Assembly: GCA_029012285.1 (NCBI GenBank)
Contig: JAQXLU010000011.1
Location: 1 to 47,791 of the forward strand
DNA length: 47,791 nt
Reading direction: 5' to 3'
Origin: Clostridiales bacterium
GTDB taxonomy: Bacteria > Bacillota > Clostridia > Christensenellales > Aristaeellaceae
Part shown: one piece after another, positions 1-11,316 of the stretch
Numbering within the stretch: the stretch's first letter is position 1
How the letters are laid out: every line of letters starts with the position of its first letter
The notes under the pieces: generated by a model
What the model was told of the DNA's origin: nothing
What the model saw: only the letters and a program-made list of their open reading frames with translations
The model's database searches: none
Translations under genes and position numbers: made by a program

Positions 1-37
1 CGCCCGGGATACACCCACCGACGAGGAGAGAATCACC

Positions 38-682
38 ATGGCTGCAATCCTGATTATTGAACCGGATATGACCGTCCGGCTGCGCATGAGCAACGCGCTA
101 TCGGCGGCGAATCACCAGTGCATCCACGCGGGGAGCATCCGTGAGGGAGCGGAGATCATCCAACATTCCACGCGCTTGGTGACCATTCTCAACGCCCGTT
201 TGCCCTGGGCGGAGAGCATCTCCCTGCTGCGCCAGCTGGAGGAAAAGGGGTGGCCGGTGCTCTTCGTGACCTCCGATGGCAACACCGTGCACCATTTACA
301 GGCGCTCTACCAGGGGCCGCGCGGGGTGCTGCTCTCCCCCTTTGACGACGGGGCGCTGCGCCACAGCGTGGCCAAGCTGCTGTCGGAAAGCAACGGGCAG
401 CTGACCATCGGCGCACTGCGCCTGGACATCGAGCGCCGCCAGTGCACGCTGGATGGCGAATCGCTGCCGCTGACAGCCCAGGAGTTCAGCCTGCTCCAGG
501 CGCTGATGGAAAGCCCCGACGCGCCCCTCACCCGGGAGGAGCTGCTGCGCACCGCCTGGGGCTACCAGACCGCCGGAGAGACCCGCACGGTAGATGTGCA
601 CATCCAGCGGCTGCGGCGGAAGCTGGGCACAAGCTGCATCGAAACGGTGTACAAGCTGGGGTACCGGCTGAAAATGGCATAA
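38..682 (+). CDS. OmpR-family response regulator with degenerate receiver
   Basis: This 214-residue protein has an N-terminal receiver-like domain (about 1-110) and a C-terminal OmpR/PhoB winged helix (about 118-214) for DNA binding. The C-terminal half is intact, with the usual LTxxEFxLL start and the R-T-V-D-V-H-I-x-R-L-R-R-K-L recognition helix region. The receiver has lost key residues. The phosphoacceptor position in the ILNARLP stretch is Asn52 rather than Asp, and the conserved Lys before Pro-Phe is Ser100. The acidic pocket keeps only Glu8 and Asp10, while Thr78 is retained. It therefore probably does not work by ordinary aspartyl phosphorylation. No histidine kinase gene adjoins it on the visible side. 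The start ATG has GAGGAG 8 bases upstream, and a terminator follows directly. Family assignment is sure; its target genes are unknown. Confidence 0.9.
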   Translation: MAAILIIEPDMTVRLRMSNALSAANHQCIHAGSIREGAEIIQHSTRLVTILNARLPWAESISLLRQLEEKGWPVLFVTSDGNTVHHLQALYQGPRGVLLSPFDDGALRHSVAKLLSESNGQLTIGALRLDIERRQCTLDGESLPLTAQEFSLLQALMESPDAPLTREELLRTAWGYQTAGETRTVDVHIQRLRRKLGTSCIETVYKLGYRLKMA

Positions 683-689
683 TGCAAGA

Positions 690-713
690 GGTCGCGGCTT
701 CGCGGCCTTTTTT
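690..713 (+). terminator. Rho-independent terminator of the regulator gene
   Basis: A 7-bp GC-rich stem (690-696 with 701-707, one G-T pair) with loop GCTT is followed by six T (708-713). It begins 8 bases after the stop codon of the response regulator and separates it from the ABC transporter operon. Confidence 0.9.
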
Positions 714-760
714 GTTTCATGCGACTTTTACATTTTGTTCATGCATTCGCGCCCCATCTC

Positions 761-769
761 TGCTATAAT
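761..769 (+). promoter_or_regulatory. Extended -10 promoter of the ABC transporter operon
   Basis: TGC followed by a perfect TATAAT (764-769) forms an extended -10 element 28 bases before the ATPase start codon. No convincing -35 hexamer lies at 16-18 bp, which fits an extended -10 promoter. This also argues against translation starting at the TTG at 735, since that codon lies upstream of the predicted transcript start. Confidence 0.75.
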
Positions 770-797
770 GGGTCTGTATGATTGGAGGGTTCACACC

Positions 798-1736
798 ATG
801 ATTGAGCTCAGGGGGGTCACCAAGCGTTTCGGCGCTGTGGAAGCCGTTGCCGATCTGTCCTTCACCGTTCCCAAGGGGCAGATTGTGGGGCTGCTCGGGC
901 AGAACGGCGCGGGCAAAACCACCACGCTGAACATCCTCACCGGGTACATGCCGCCCACCTCGGGCCAGGTGCTGGTGGACGGCATGGATATGCTGACCCA
1001 CAGCCGGGCTTGCAAGCAGTCCATCGGGTACCTGCCGGAGAAGCCGCCGCTCTACGATGAAATGACCGTGCGCAGCTATCTCGCCTTCGTCTGCGAATTG
1101 AAGGAGATGCATCGCAAGGCCATCCCCGCCCATGTGGACGAGGTGATGGCCGTCTGCGGCCTCACAGAGGTCGCGGGGCGCGTGATCGGCCACCTGTCGA
1201 AGGGCTACCGCCAGCGCGTCGGCGTAGCGCAGGCCCTGTGCGGCGATCCGCCTGTGCTGGTGCTGGACGAGCCCACGGTCGGCCTTGATCCCCGCCAGGT
1301 GGTCGAGATTCGCGCCCTCATCCGCCAGCTGGGCCAGACCCACACGGTCATCTTCTCCTCCCATTTGCTGTCCGAGATTCAGCAGCTGTGCCAGCGGGTG
1401 ATCATCCTCCACCGGGGCAGAATGGTGCGCGAGGCGGACATGCAGGAGATGACCGACGCGGGAGATGTGCTGCGGTTGCGGGCTTCCATCCGGGGACGCC
1501 AGCAGGAGCTGCTCCCGGCGCTGCTGTCCCTGCCCTGCGTGCGGCGGGTCAAGCCCCTCAAGCAGCAGCAGAGCGGCGTGACCGAGGTCAGCCTCGAATG
1601 CGAACGGGACGCCTCCCCCGATGCGCAGACAGCCATCTTCCGCCTGCTGTGCGCCATGGACGCGCCCCTGATGCAGCTTGTAACCGAGCGCGACACCCTG
1701 GAGGAAGCCTTCCTTCGCACCACCTCCGCCGATTAA
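798..1736 (+). CDS. ABC transporter ATP-binding protein (GldA/CcmA-like)
   Basis: This 312-residue ATPase of the ABC-2 exporter class energises the membrane protein encoded next. Visible motifs are Walker A GQNGAGKTT (34-42), signature LSKGYRQR (133-140), Walker B VLVLDEP (153-159) and the switch His189. The last ~90 residues form the C-terminal extension usual in GldA/NatA-type proteins. The start is the ATG preceded by GGAGGG 8 bases upstream; the longer reading frame from 735 overlaps the promoter. Gene order (ATPase, permease, GldG-like, DUF4340) matches the gldA-gldF-gldG arrangement first known from Bacteroidetes gliding and widespread elsewhere with unknown cargo. ABC identity is certain; the substrate is not known. 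Confidence 0.93.
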   Translation: MIELRGVTKRFGAVEAVADLSFTVPKGQIVGLLGQNGAGKTTTLNILTGYMPPTSGQVLVDGMDMLTHSRACKQSIGYLPEKPPLYDEMTVRSYLAFVCELKEMHRKAIPAHVDEVMAVCGLTEVAGRVIGHLSKGYRQRVGVAQALCGDPPVLVLDEPTVGLDPRQVVEIRALIRQLGQTHTVIFSSHLLSEIQQLCQRVIILHRGRMVREADMQEMTDAGDVLRLRASIRGRQQELLPALLSLPCVRRVKPLKQQQSGVTEVSLECERDASPDAQTAIFRLLCAMDAPLMQLVTERDTLEEAFLRTTSAD

Positions 1737-1748
1737 CAATGTAAGTAG

Positions 1749-2468
1749 GTGAATGCCTTGCTGTCCATCTGGAAGCGCGAGCTTCAAGGCTATTTCTTCA
1801 CCCCCGTGGGTTATGTGTTCATGGGCGTGTTTCTGTCCCTGTCGTCGGTGATCTTCTTCCTGACGATCATGCAGTCCCGCTCAGGGGACTTGCTGTCCTT
1901 CATTGGCACAATGACCTACCTGTGGATGCTCCTTTGCCCTGTGCTGACCATGCGGCTGTTGGCCGAAGAAAGGCAAAAGCGCACCGATCAGCTGCTGCTG
2001 ACCAGCCCCGTGTCCCTGCCCGGCATCGTGCTGGGCAAGTACCTGGCGGCAGTCACGGTGATGCTGCTGACCGTGCTGCTAACGGGCCTGTTCGTGCTCA
2101 TCGTCGCCATCTATGGCCGGGTGTACCCGGGAGAGCTGCTGGTGGGCTATCTGGGCTTTGTGCTGCAGGGCTGCGCCTTCATCGCGCTGGATCTGCTCAT
2201 CTCCGGCTGCACCTCCAACCAGGTGACAGCGGTGGTCGCGGCTTTCGGGGCGAACTTCGTTTTGTGGATGCTCGACCTCATCCAGGCCGCTGTGCACATC
2301 GACTGGGTACGGGCGCTGCTGTCCTTCTTCAGCCTGTATGAGCGCACCGAGCCCTTCCTGATGGGGCAATTCTCCTTTGCCAGCGTGGGCTATGATTTGT
2401 CCTTCGCGGCGGGTTGCATCGCGCTAACCATCCACCTGATGGACGCACGGCGTTACAGGGGGGCATGA
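1749..2468 (+). CDS. ABC-2 type permease (GldF-like)
   Basis: This 239-residue polytopic membrane protein has about six hydrophobic segments and the N-terminal KRELQGYFFTPVGYVF motif typical of GldF/NosY-like ABC-2 permeases. It would form the membrane channel for the ATPase encoded 12 bases upstream. The start is uncertain: the GTG at 1749 lacks a good ribosome binding site, and a TTG at 1758 has AGTAGGTG at a suitable distance. It is followed without a gap by the GldG-like gene, whose ribosome binding site lies inside the end of this gene, so the two are probably translationally coupled. Substrate unknown. Confidence 0.88.
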   Translation: MNALLSIWKRELQGYFFTPVGYVFMGVFLSLSSVIFFLTIMQSRSGDLLSFIGTMTYLWMLLCPVLTMRLLAEERQKRTDQLLLTSPVSLPGIVLGKYLAAVTVMLLTVLLTGLFVLIVAIYGRVYPGELLVGYLGFVLQGCAFIALDLLISGCTSNQVTAVVAAFGANFVLWMLDLIQAAVHIDWVRALLSFFSLYERTEPFLMGQFSFASVGYDLSFAAGCIALTIHLMDARRYRGA

Positions 2469-2470
2469 GG

Positions 2471-3925
2471 ATGAAGAAGCTAACCTTTCTACACAATCCC
2501 CGCTTCCGCTACGGTAGCCTGTCCACGGCGCTGCTCATCATCGCCATCGCGCTGCTATTGGCGCTCAACGGCCTGTTCACCGCCCTGGAAAAAAGGTACG
2601 GCTGGCGGGTGGACTGCTCCTTCAACAGCATCACCTCCCATTCCCAGGTAACGGATGAGCTGCTGCGCGAATTGGACATGCCGGTGCACATCTACGCCCT
2701 GTACGAGAAGGGCAACGAGGATTTGCTGCTCTTTGAGCTGCTGAACCGCTATGCAGCCGTCTCCCCCATGATCACCTGGGAGCAGACCTCCCTGAGCCTC
2801 AACCCCACGCTGGCCACCCGCTTTTCAGGCAGCACCTCGGGCAACGCTGTCACCACGGACAGCCTGGTGGTCTTTTGCCCGGAGACGGAGCGCTTCCGTG
2901 TGCTGAACGCCAAGGACTTCCTCACCCTGTCCATCGACTACGACGCGGGCGTGTATGCCTATGACAAGCTGACCTACGAGAGCAGCATCACCTCCGCCAT
3001 CGCCTATGTCACCCAGGACGTCATTCCTGTGGTGTACATGGTGCAGGGCCACGACGAGCTGGACGAAAACACTGCCGCCACGCTGGTGGACTTCCTGCGC
3101 AGCAACCACTACGACGTGCGCTTTTCCACCCTGGCGGAGATGGAGATTGCCCCGGAGGATCTGCTGGTGTTCTTGGCCCCCGTACGCGACCTGACGGACA
3201 CGGAACTGACCCAGGTCACGGCCTTCACCCGCCAGGGCGGCGCGATCCTCTTCGCCTGCGACTACTCCGACCCCATTGCCAGCATGCCCAATTACCGCTC
3301 GCTGCTGCGCTCCTACGGCTTTGTGCCCAAGGCGGGCGTGGTCGTGGCGGCCAAGGACGACAAATCCGGGTATTTTGATGGCAACCGCACCGTGCTGCTG
3401 CCCCAGATGCAGCCCACGGACATCACCCTTGATCTGCTGCTCCAGAACACCACAACCCTGCTGCTTTCCACCCCCCGGGCCTTTGAAACGCCTGAGGCCA
3501 CCGACAACCGCCTGACCGTCACACCCATACTGCTCTCCGGGGAAGGCTCCTATTTGCACAGCCTTTCCGGCAGTACGTCCCTTGCCCAGCAGCCGGAGGA
3601 CGAGATCGGCCCCTTCCCGCTGGCCCTGGAGGCCTACCGCTTCTCCGACACGGGCGACGTGAGCAGGGCCATCGTCATCGGCTCCACTTCCACGCTGACC
3701 AGCGAGTACTACTACTCCATGACCCACGCACAGGAGTTCATCATCCGCACGATGGAATACCTGGTGGACAGCGCGGCCAGCAATCTGCACATCATGGCAC
3801 GCACCGCCGTTCGCCCGGGCCTCTCTGCGGACGCATTGACCCTGGGTAGCCTGCTGCTGGTGCTGTTGCCGCTGTCGGTGCTGGGCGCGGCGCTGCTCAT
3901 CCTCTATCCCAGGAGGCACAAATGA
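2471..3925 (+). CDS. GldG-like ABC transporter auxiliary protein
   Basis: This protein of about 484 residues has an N-terminal membrane anchor (about 16-38), a large extracytoplasmic domain and a C-terminal membrane segment ending in a short basic tail (YPRRHK). This is the architecture of GldG/ABC_transp_aux proteins, which pair with GldF-type permeases. The extracytoplasmic part has the expected sugar-transport/peptidase-like fold pattern but no catalytic motif I can name. Start choice: an AGGGGGG tract at 2457-2463 lies 7 bases before ATG 2471 and only 1 base before ATG 2465, so 2471 is preferred. The stop overlaps the next start as ATGA. Function beyond the transporter context is unknown. 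Confidence 0.83.
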   Translation: MKKLTFLHNPRFRYGSLSTALLIIAIALLLALNGLFTALEKRYGWRVDCSFNSITSHSQVTDELLRELDMPVHIYALYEKGNEDLLLFELLNRYAAVSPMITWEQTSLSLNPTLATRFSGSTSGNAVTTDSLVVFCPETERFRVLNAKDFLTLSIDYDAGVYAYDKLTYESSITSAIAYVTQDVIPVVYMVQGHDELDENTAATLVDFLRSNHYDVRFSTLAEMEIAPEDLLVFLAPVRDLTDTELTQVTAFTRQGGAILFACDYSDPIASMPNYRSLLRSYGFVPKAGVVVAAKDDKSGYFDGNRTVLLPQMQPTDITLDLLLQNTTTLLLSTPRAFETPEATDNRLTVTPILLSGEGSYLHSLSGSTSLAQQPEDEIGPFPLALEAYRFSDTGDVSRAIVIGSTSTLTSEYYYSMTHAQEFIIRTMEYLVDSAASNLHIMARTAVRPGLSADALTLGSLLLVLLPLSVLGAALLILYPRRHK

Positions 3926-5409
3926 TGCAACATGTGCAGAAGAAGAAGCGTTTCCATCCCGAAAGGCGGCGGATGCGGCTGCTGATTGCCTCATTCTTTG
4001 GGCTGATGCTGCTCATCGCGGCCATCATTTTGCTCCGCAGCGAGCCGCCCAGGGAGCTCCCCGACCCAGTCAGCACAGCGGAAACCCTGTTTGCCTACGA
4101 CAAGTCGGACGTGACGTCCATCACCATCCGCCGGGGCGAGGAAGCCCCCTGGACGGTGGTGCAGGGCGGTGACGGCCTGCTGACCCTCACCGGGGAGGAC
4201 GGCTTCACCCTGTCCGAGGCGACCTCCGCCACATTGCTGGACGCGGCGTTCATCCTCCCCTGCGAGGAGGTGTTGACCAGCGACCCGGTGGACTATGCCG
4301 CCAACCTGGCCGACTACGGGCTGAATCCACCGCAGTATGAGGCCATCATCACCTATGCCAACGGCGTGACGGCCCACCTGAGCATCGGCAACCCCGAGGC
4401 GGAGCATGGCGCGTGGTACTACATGACCGTGGCGGGGGACGAGCGGCTGTTTGCCTTCTCCCGGGGCATGGTGGAAGCACTCTTCGTCAGCCGGGAATCC
4501 CTGCGCCAGGTCACGACCCCGACCATCCACAAGGCCCGCATCGACCGTTTCACGCTGACCAGCCCCAAGCAGGTGCTGTCCTGGGCGCTTGATGGCGACA
4601 TCACCGACAGCGACGCGGCGGACAAATGGCGCATCACATCGCCCATCTCCTACCCTGCCGACGCAGATGCGGTTTCATCCCTCCTGGCCAATCTGGCCAA
4701 TCTGCGCCTGGGTGCCTGCGTGGGTCCCGCCACCGCGGAAAACCTTGCTGCCTATGGCTTTGATGCCCCCCGGCTGACCATCAGCATCCACCTGGCGGCA
4801 GGCGCCGTTGGCGTGACCAACGCGGACGGCGCGGTGGAAGCCGTCGACTACCCGGAGGAAACCATCACCTTCATCATTGGCGGCGAACGCAGCGAGCTGG
4901 TGGATTACGTGCTGTGCGGGAACACCATCTACGTCAGCAGCCATTTCACCGTGGGGATGTTCATGGAGGTGGACGTGGCTGCCACTATGAGCCGCTATCC
5001 GGTGCTTGTGGCGCTGGGCAATTTGTCGTCGCTGCGCATCCAGGAGGGCGACGGCATGACCGAATACGTCCTCACCCGAACGGAGCAGGTCGCGGAAAAC
5101 AACGACCTCATCACGGATGCGGAGGGCAATCCCGTATGGGATGTGACCGTCAGTCGCAACGGGGAATCCATCGACTACGCCGCCTTCGGGGCCGCCTACA
5201 AGGCCTTGACCCTGGTGACAGTTTCCGGGACGCTGCCCGAGGGGGAAGGCATTGGCGATCCCCACACGGTCTACACCTTCACCGATGTGGATGGCACCGT
5301 GCACACGGTCGCGCTATCCACCTTCGACGCGCTGCATGACGCGGTGATCGTCGACGGGCACGCGGCGTTCTACCTCATCAAGGGCGGCTTTCGACTGCAG
5401 CTGGATTGA
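3922..5409 (+). CDS. DUF4340 membrane-anchored protein
   Basis: This 495-residue protein has a basic N-terminus, one membrane segment (about 19-41) and a long extracytoplasmic region with DUF4340 character. It contains repeated motifs such as LADYGLNPPQ (residues near 128-137) and a second, diverged copy around 275-285 (LAAYGFDAPR). DUF4340 proteins commonly follow gldFG-type genes and are thought to act with that transporter; no enzymatic role is established. It overlaps the previous gene by 4 bases (ATGA), and AGGAGG lies at 3911-3916. A second ATG directly follows the first, so the start could be one codon later. It is the last gene of its operon, converging on guaB. Confidence 0.85.
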   Translation: MMQHVQKKKRFHPERRRMRLLIASFFGLMLLIAAIILLRSEPPRELPDPVSTAETLFAYDKSDVTSITIRRGEEAPWTVVQGGDGLLTLTGEDGFTLSEATSATLLDAAFILPCEEVLTSDPVDYAANLADYGLNPPQYEAIITYANGVTAHLSIGNPEAEHGAWYYMTVAGDERLFAFSRGMVEALFVSRESLRQVTTPTIHKARIDRFTLTSPKQVLSWALDGDITDSDAADKWRITSPISYPADADAVSSLLANLANLRLGACVGPATAENLAAYGFDAPRLTISIHLAAGAVGVTNADGAVEAVDYPEETITFIIGGERSELVDYVLCGNTIYVSSHFTVGMFMEVDVAATMSRYPVLVALGNLSSLRIQEGDGMTEYVLTRTEQVAENNDLITDAEGNPVWDVTVSRNGESIDYAAFGAAYKALTLVTVSGTLPEGEGIGDPHTVYTFTDVDGTVHTVALSTFDALHDAVIVDGHAAFYLIKGGFRLQLD

Positions 5410-5442
5410 AAAACGCCTCCGGTTCACGCGAGCCGGAGGCGT
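5409..5442 (-). terminator. Terminator of guaB
   Basis: A perfect 10-bp stem (5413-5422 with 5433-5442) is followed, on the minus strand, by five T (the A run at 5409-5413). It ends guaB transcription. On the plus strand there is no T tract after the stem, so termination of the DUF4340 operon here would be weak. Confidence 0.85.
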
Positions 5443-5453
5443 TGTCATGCGAT

Positions 5454-8543
<3,090 letters not shown>

Positions 8544-8584
8544 TGGATTTACCCGGCCATCTACCGGGCTGATTGGAGGACAAC

Positions 8585-9460
8585 ATGTCGTATCAATTCA
8601 CTGTAACCCCGAACAAGAAGGTGCGCGTCATCATTTCCAGCGACACCGCCTGTGAAGCGGATGATCCCTTCGCCATCGCCCACGCGCTGCTGTCCCCGAA
8701 AATGGACGTGAAGGCTGTCGTCGCGGAGCACTTCATGCAGGAGGGCTCCATGGAGCAAAGCTACGCCGCAGCGGGCATCCTGCTCGGGCTGATGAAGTTC
8801 AGCGTGCCGCTGCTGCACGGGCAGCCCTGGCCGCAGGACGGCAGCCTCAGCGAGGGGGCGAAATGCATCATCGACGAGGCACGCCGGGAGGACGCGCGTC
8901 CCCTGTTCGTGCTGTGCATGGGCGCTATGACCACCATAGCCGCCGCGCTTCGGGCCGCGCCCGACATTGCGGACAAGCTGACCGTCGTCACCATCGGCGG
9001 ACGCAGCTACAGCGCGGATGCGGCCCCCATGCGCGAGTTCAACTGGGGCAACGACCCGGAGGCCATCAACTTCATCCTGCGGGACACGAAGGCGCCGGTG
9101 TGGCAGATTCCCATCAGCGGATACGGGATGATCCGCGTGGGCCTGGCGGAATTGCAGCGCAAGGTCGCCCCCTGCGGCGAGGTGGGCGCGTATCTCTTGC
9201 GCCAGATGGACGCCTACAACCAGACCCCCGGCGCAGCCTGGACGGCGGGTGAAAGCTGGTCCTTGGGCGACAACCCCAGCGTGGCGGTGGTGCTCCAGCC
9301 CGGCTGCGGCGAGAACCACATGCAAAGCGCCTGGCTCATCGACGAAAAAACCGCCTATGTACAGGAGCTCCCCGATCGGCAGATTCTGGTGTACCACACC
9401 ATCGACAATCGCTATGTGCTGGAGGATCTCTTTGCCAAGCTGGCCATCAACTTTGGATAA
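8585..9460 (+). CDS. Nucleoside hydrolase-like protein
   Basis: This 291-residue protein looks like the inosine-uridine-preferring nucleoside hydrolase superfamily, enzymes that cleave the N-glycosidic bond of nucleosides using an Asp-bound calcium ion. Near the N-terminus is the sequence SSDTACEADDPFAI, giving Asp20, Asp26 and Asp27 of the usual DxDxxxDD motif. The second Asp is Ala22, and Glu24 may replace it, as in the NEPDD pattern of DUF1593 relatives. The FVLCMGAMTTIAAAL stretch fits the family's ligand-binding loop. The start is ATG 8585, 5 bases after GGAGG; a TTG 12 bases earlier overlaps that site. Substrate is uncertain. The gene ends at a bidirectional terminator facing hflX. Confidence 0.8.
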   Translation: MSYQFTVTPNKKVRVIISSDTACEADDPFAIAHALLSPKMDVKAVVAEHFMQEGSMEQSYAAAGILLGLMKFSVPLLHGQPWPQDGSLSEGAKCIIDEARREDARPLFVLCMGAMTTIAAALRAAPDIADKLTVVTIGGRSYSADAAPMREFNWGNDPEAINFILRDTKAPVWQIPISGYGMIRVGLAELQRKVAPCGEVGAYLLRQMDAYNQTPGAAWTAGESWSLGDNPSVAVVLQPGCGENHMQSAWLIDEKTAYVQELPDRQILVYHTIDNRYVLEDLFAKLAINFG

Positions 9461-9475
9461 ACCATCGTGTGACAC

Positions 9476-9505
9476 AAAAGGGGCCACTCATCCGAGCGGC
9501 CTTTT
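9476..9505. terminator. Bidirectional terminator between the nucleoside hydrolase gene and hflX
   Basis: The stem pairs GGCC (9482-9485) and CTC (9487-9489) with GAG (9494-9496) and GGCC (9498-9501), with one mismatch. It is flanked by AAAA (9476-9479) and TTTT (9502-9505), so it can stop both convergent transcripts. Confidence 0.75.
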
Positions 9506-9506
9506 G

Positions 9507-11267
9507 TTATGACTTGATAATCTGTTGCCCGTACTTCGCCACCAGGCGATCCCGGTCGGCATTGCCAATCACGATGGTCAACTCCGTGCCCTCGTCCGTG
9601 TAGCTTTCCGAAATCACCCGGCCCAGCGGGCGAATCTGCCCCACCAGCCCGTACTGGCTGAAGGGCAGCACGAAGGTCACCGGGGCGAAGGTCTTTTGCA
9701 GCTCCGCAGCAATGCGGCTTTGCAGCACGTCGATGCCCTCGCCGGTTTTGGCGGACACCATCACCGCGCCGGGGAAGGCAGGCTCGGCTATGCCCAGGTC
9801 GCACTTGTTGATGACCTCGATGCGGGGCTGCTCTGTCGCGCCCAGCTCATCCAGCACCTGCATCACGGTGTCGTGCTGCTTGTACATTTCGCCCGACGCG
9901 CCGTCGTTGACGATCAGTAGCACGTCCGCCAGGGCAGCCTCGTCCAGCGTGGAACGGAAGGCGCTGACCAGCGCGTGGGGCAGCTTACGGATGAAGCCGA
10001 CCGTGTCCACCAGCAGGAAGGGCGTGTGCTCAGCGGTTTCGATCCGGCGGGATACCGCATCCAGCGTGGCGAAGAGCTGATCCTGCACATACACATCGCT
10101 GCCGGTCATGTGGTTGAGCAGCGTCGATTTGCCCGCGTTGGTGTAGCCCACCAGGGCCACCACGGGAATCTCGTTCTTTTCGCGGCTCTTGCGGCGCAGC
10201 TCCCGCTGCTTTTCCAGCGTGTCGAGGCGGCGGCGCAACTCGGTCATGCGCTCTCGGATGCGGCGGCGGTTCATCTCCAGCTTGGATTCACCCGGGCCGC
10301 GGGTGCCGATGCCGCCTGCCAGACTGGACAGCACCAGGCCCTGGCCGATCAGCCGGGTGGACTGGTATTGCAGCTGAGCCAGCTCCACTTGCAGCTTGCC
10401 CTCTGCCGAGGAGGCCCGCTGGGCGAAGATGTCGAGGATCAGCGTAGTACGATCCACCACCTTCACCCGAAGCATGTCCTCCAAATTGCGCACCTGGATG
10501 CCCGTCAGCTCCTCGTCGAAGATGCATACATCCGCCTCCAGGGCCTGGCACTGGCGGCTCAATTCGTCCGCGCGGCCCTTGCCGATGAATAGCGCCGTGT
10601 CGGGCTTATCCCGTTTTTGCAAAAACATGCCCACCACCTGTGCGCCGGCGGTATCCGCCAGCCGGGCCAGCTCCTGCAGGCTTTCCTCGCTCTCGATGCC
10701 CATCAGGACGGCGCGTTCCTTCACGTTGGGATGCTTCTGCTCGTCCTCCCAGCCGACGATGCGGTCGCTTTCCTCCACCTGGGCGTTCCATTCCGCGTCC
10801 GGCACTTTGTACCCGCGGACGGGCTCGTCCATGAGGATGTTCTGCGTCTCCCCCAGGAACGCCGCTTGCACGAAGGTCGGCTCGCCCTTCAGGCAGCCCA
10901 CGGCAACCATCGCGTCATAGCGGAAGGAGCGCAGGGCGGACAGATCGACGTCGGACAGCCGCCCGTCGCCATTGGGATGGGTATGCACGCAGCGCACGCA
11001 GCTCAGGCGCTGGGCGTTGCGGCGCAACCGGTAATCCCGCAGCTCCACGTCCCGATCCGTACCCACGGACACATCGACAACCTCGCCATCCCGGGTGATG
11101 TACACGGCGATTTCGCGGTTGAGCGCGCCGGTGAACCGGGCCAGGAACTGCATCAGCTCCCGGGGGAGGAAATCGCCGTCCTCCACCTCGTAGTTGTACA
11201 GGCTCGACAGCGCGTCAATCACGCTGTCGCGAATGCCCGTCAGATTGCCATGGACTTCTTGCTTCAT
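9507..11267 (-). CDS. hflX: Ribosome-associated GTPase HflX, long form with JAMM-like N-terminal domain
   Basis: This 586-residue GTPase binds the 50S subunit and rescues or splits stalled ribosomes. The C-terminal two thirds is standard HflX: HflX domain about 185-365 (including GGIGTRGPGE), then the G domain with GYTNAGKST (374-382), DTVG (421-424), NKCD (487-490) and SAK (505-507). About 180 residues precede it, whereas the E. coli protein is about 426 residues in total. That extension holds H95-T-H97-P followed by Ser105 and Asp108, exactly the HxHx7Sx2D spacing of JAMM/MPN+ metallopeptidases, with Glu52 a possible catalytic acid. Such long HflX proteins occur in other Clostridia. GAAAGGA precedes the ATG. 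It is last in the SRP/trmD run. Confidence 0.95.
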   Translation of the reverse strand: MKQEVHGNLTGIRDSVIDALSSLYNYEVEDGDFLPRELMQFLARFTGALNREIAVYITRDGEVVDVSVGTDRDVELRDYRLRRNAQRLSCVRCVHTHPNGDGRLSDVDLSALRSFRYDAMVAVGCLKGEPTFVQAAFLGETQNILMDEPVRGYKVPDAEWNAQVEESDRIVGWEDEQKHPNVKERAVLMGIESEESLQELARLADTAGAQVVGMFLQKRDKPDTALFIGKGRADELSRQCQALEADVCIFDEELTGIQVRNLEDMLRVKVVDRTTLILDIFAQRASSAEGKLQVELAQLQYQSTRLIGQGLVLSSLAGGIGTRGPGESKLEMNRRRIRERMTELRRRLDTLEKQRELRRKSREKNEIPVVALVGYTNAGKSTLLNHMTGSDVYVQDQLFATLDAVSRRIETAEHTPFLLVDTVGFIRKLPHALVSAFRSTLDEAALADVLLIVNDGASGEMYKQHDTVMQVLDELGATEQPRIEVINKCDLGIAEPAFPGAVMVSAKTGEGIDVLQSRIAAELQKTFAPVTFVLPFSQYGLVGQIRPLGRVISESYTDEGTELTIVIGNADRDRLVAKYGQQIIKS

Positions 11268-11316
11268 GTAGGATTCCTTTCAATTGGTCAAGGGGATGGC
11301 CGGTCAATACGCTCCT

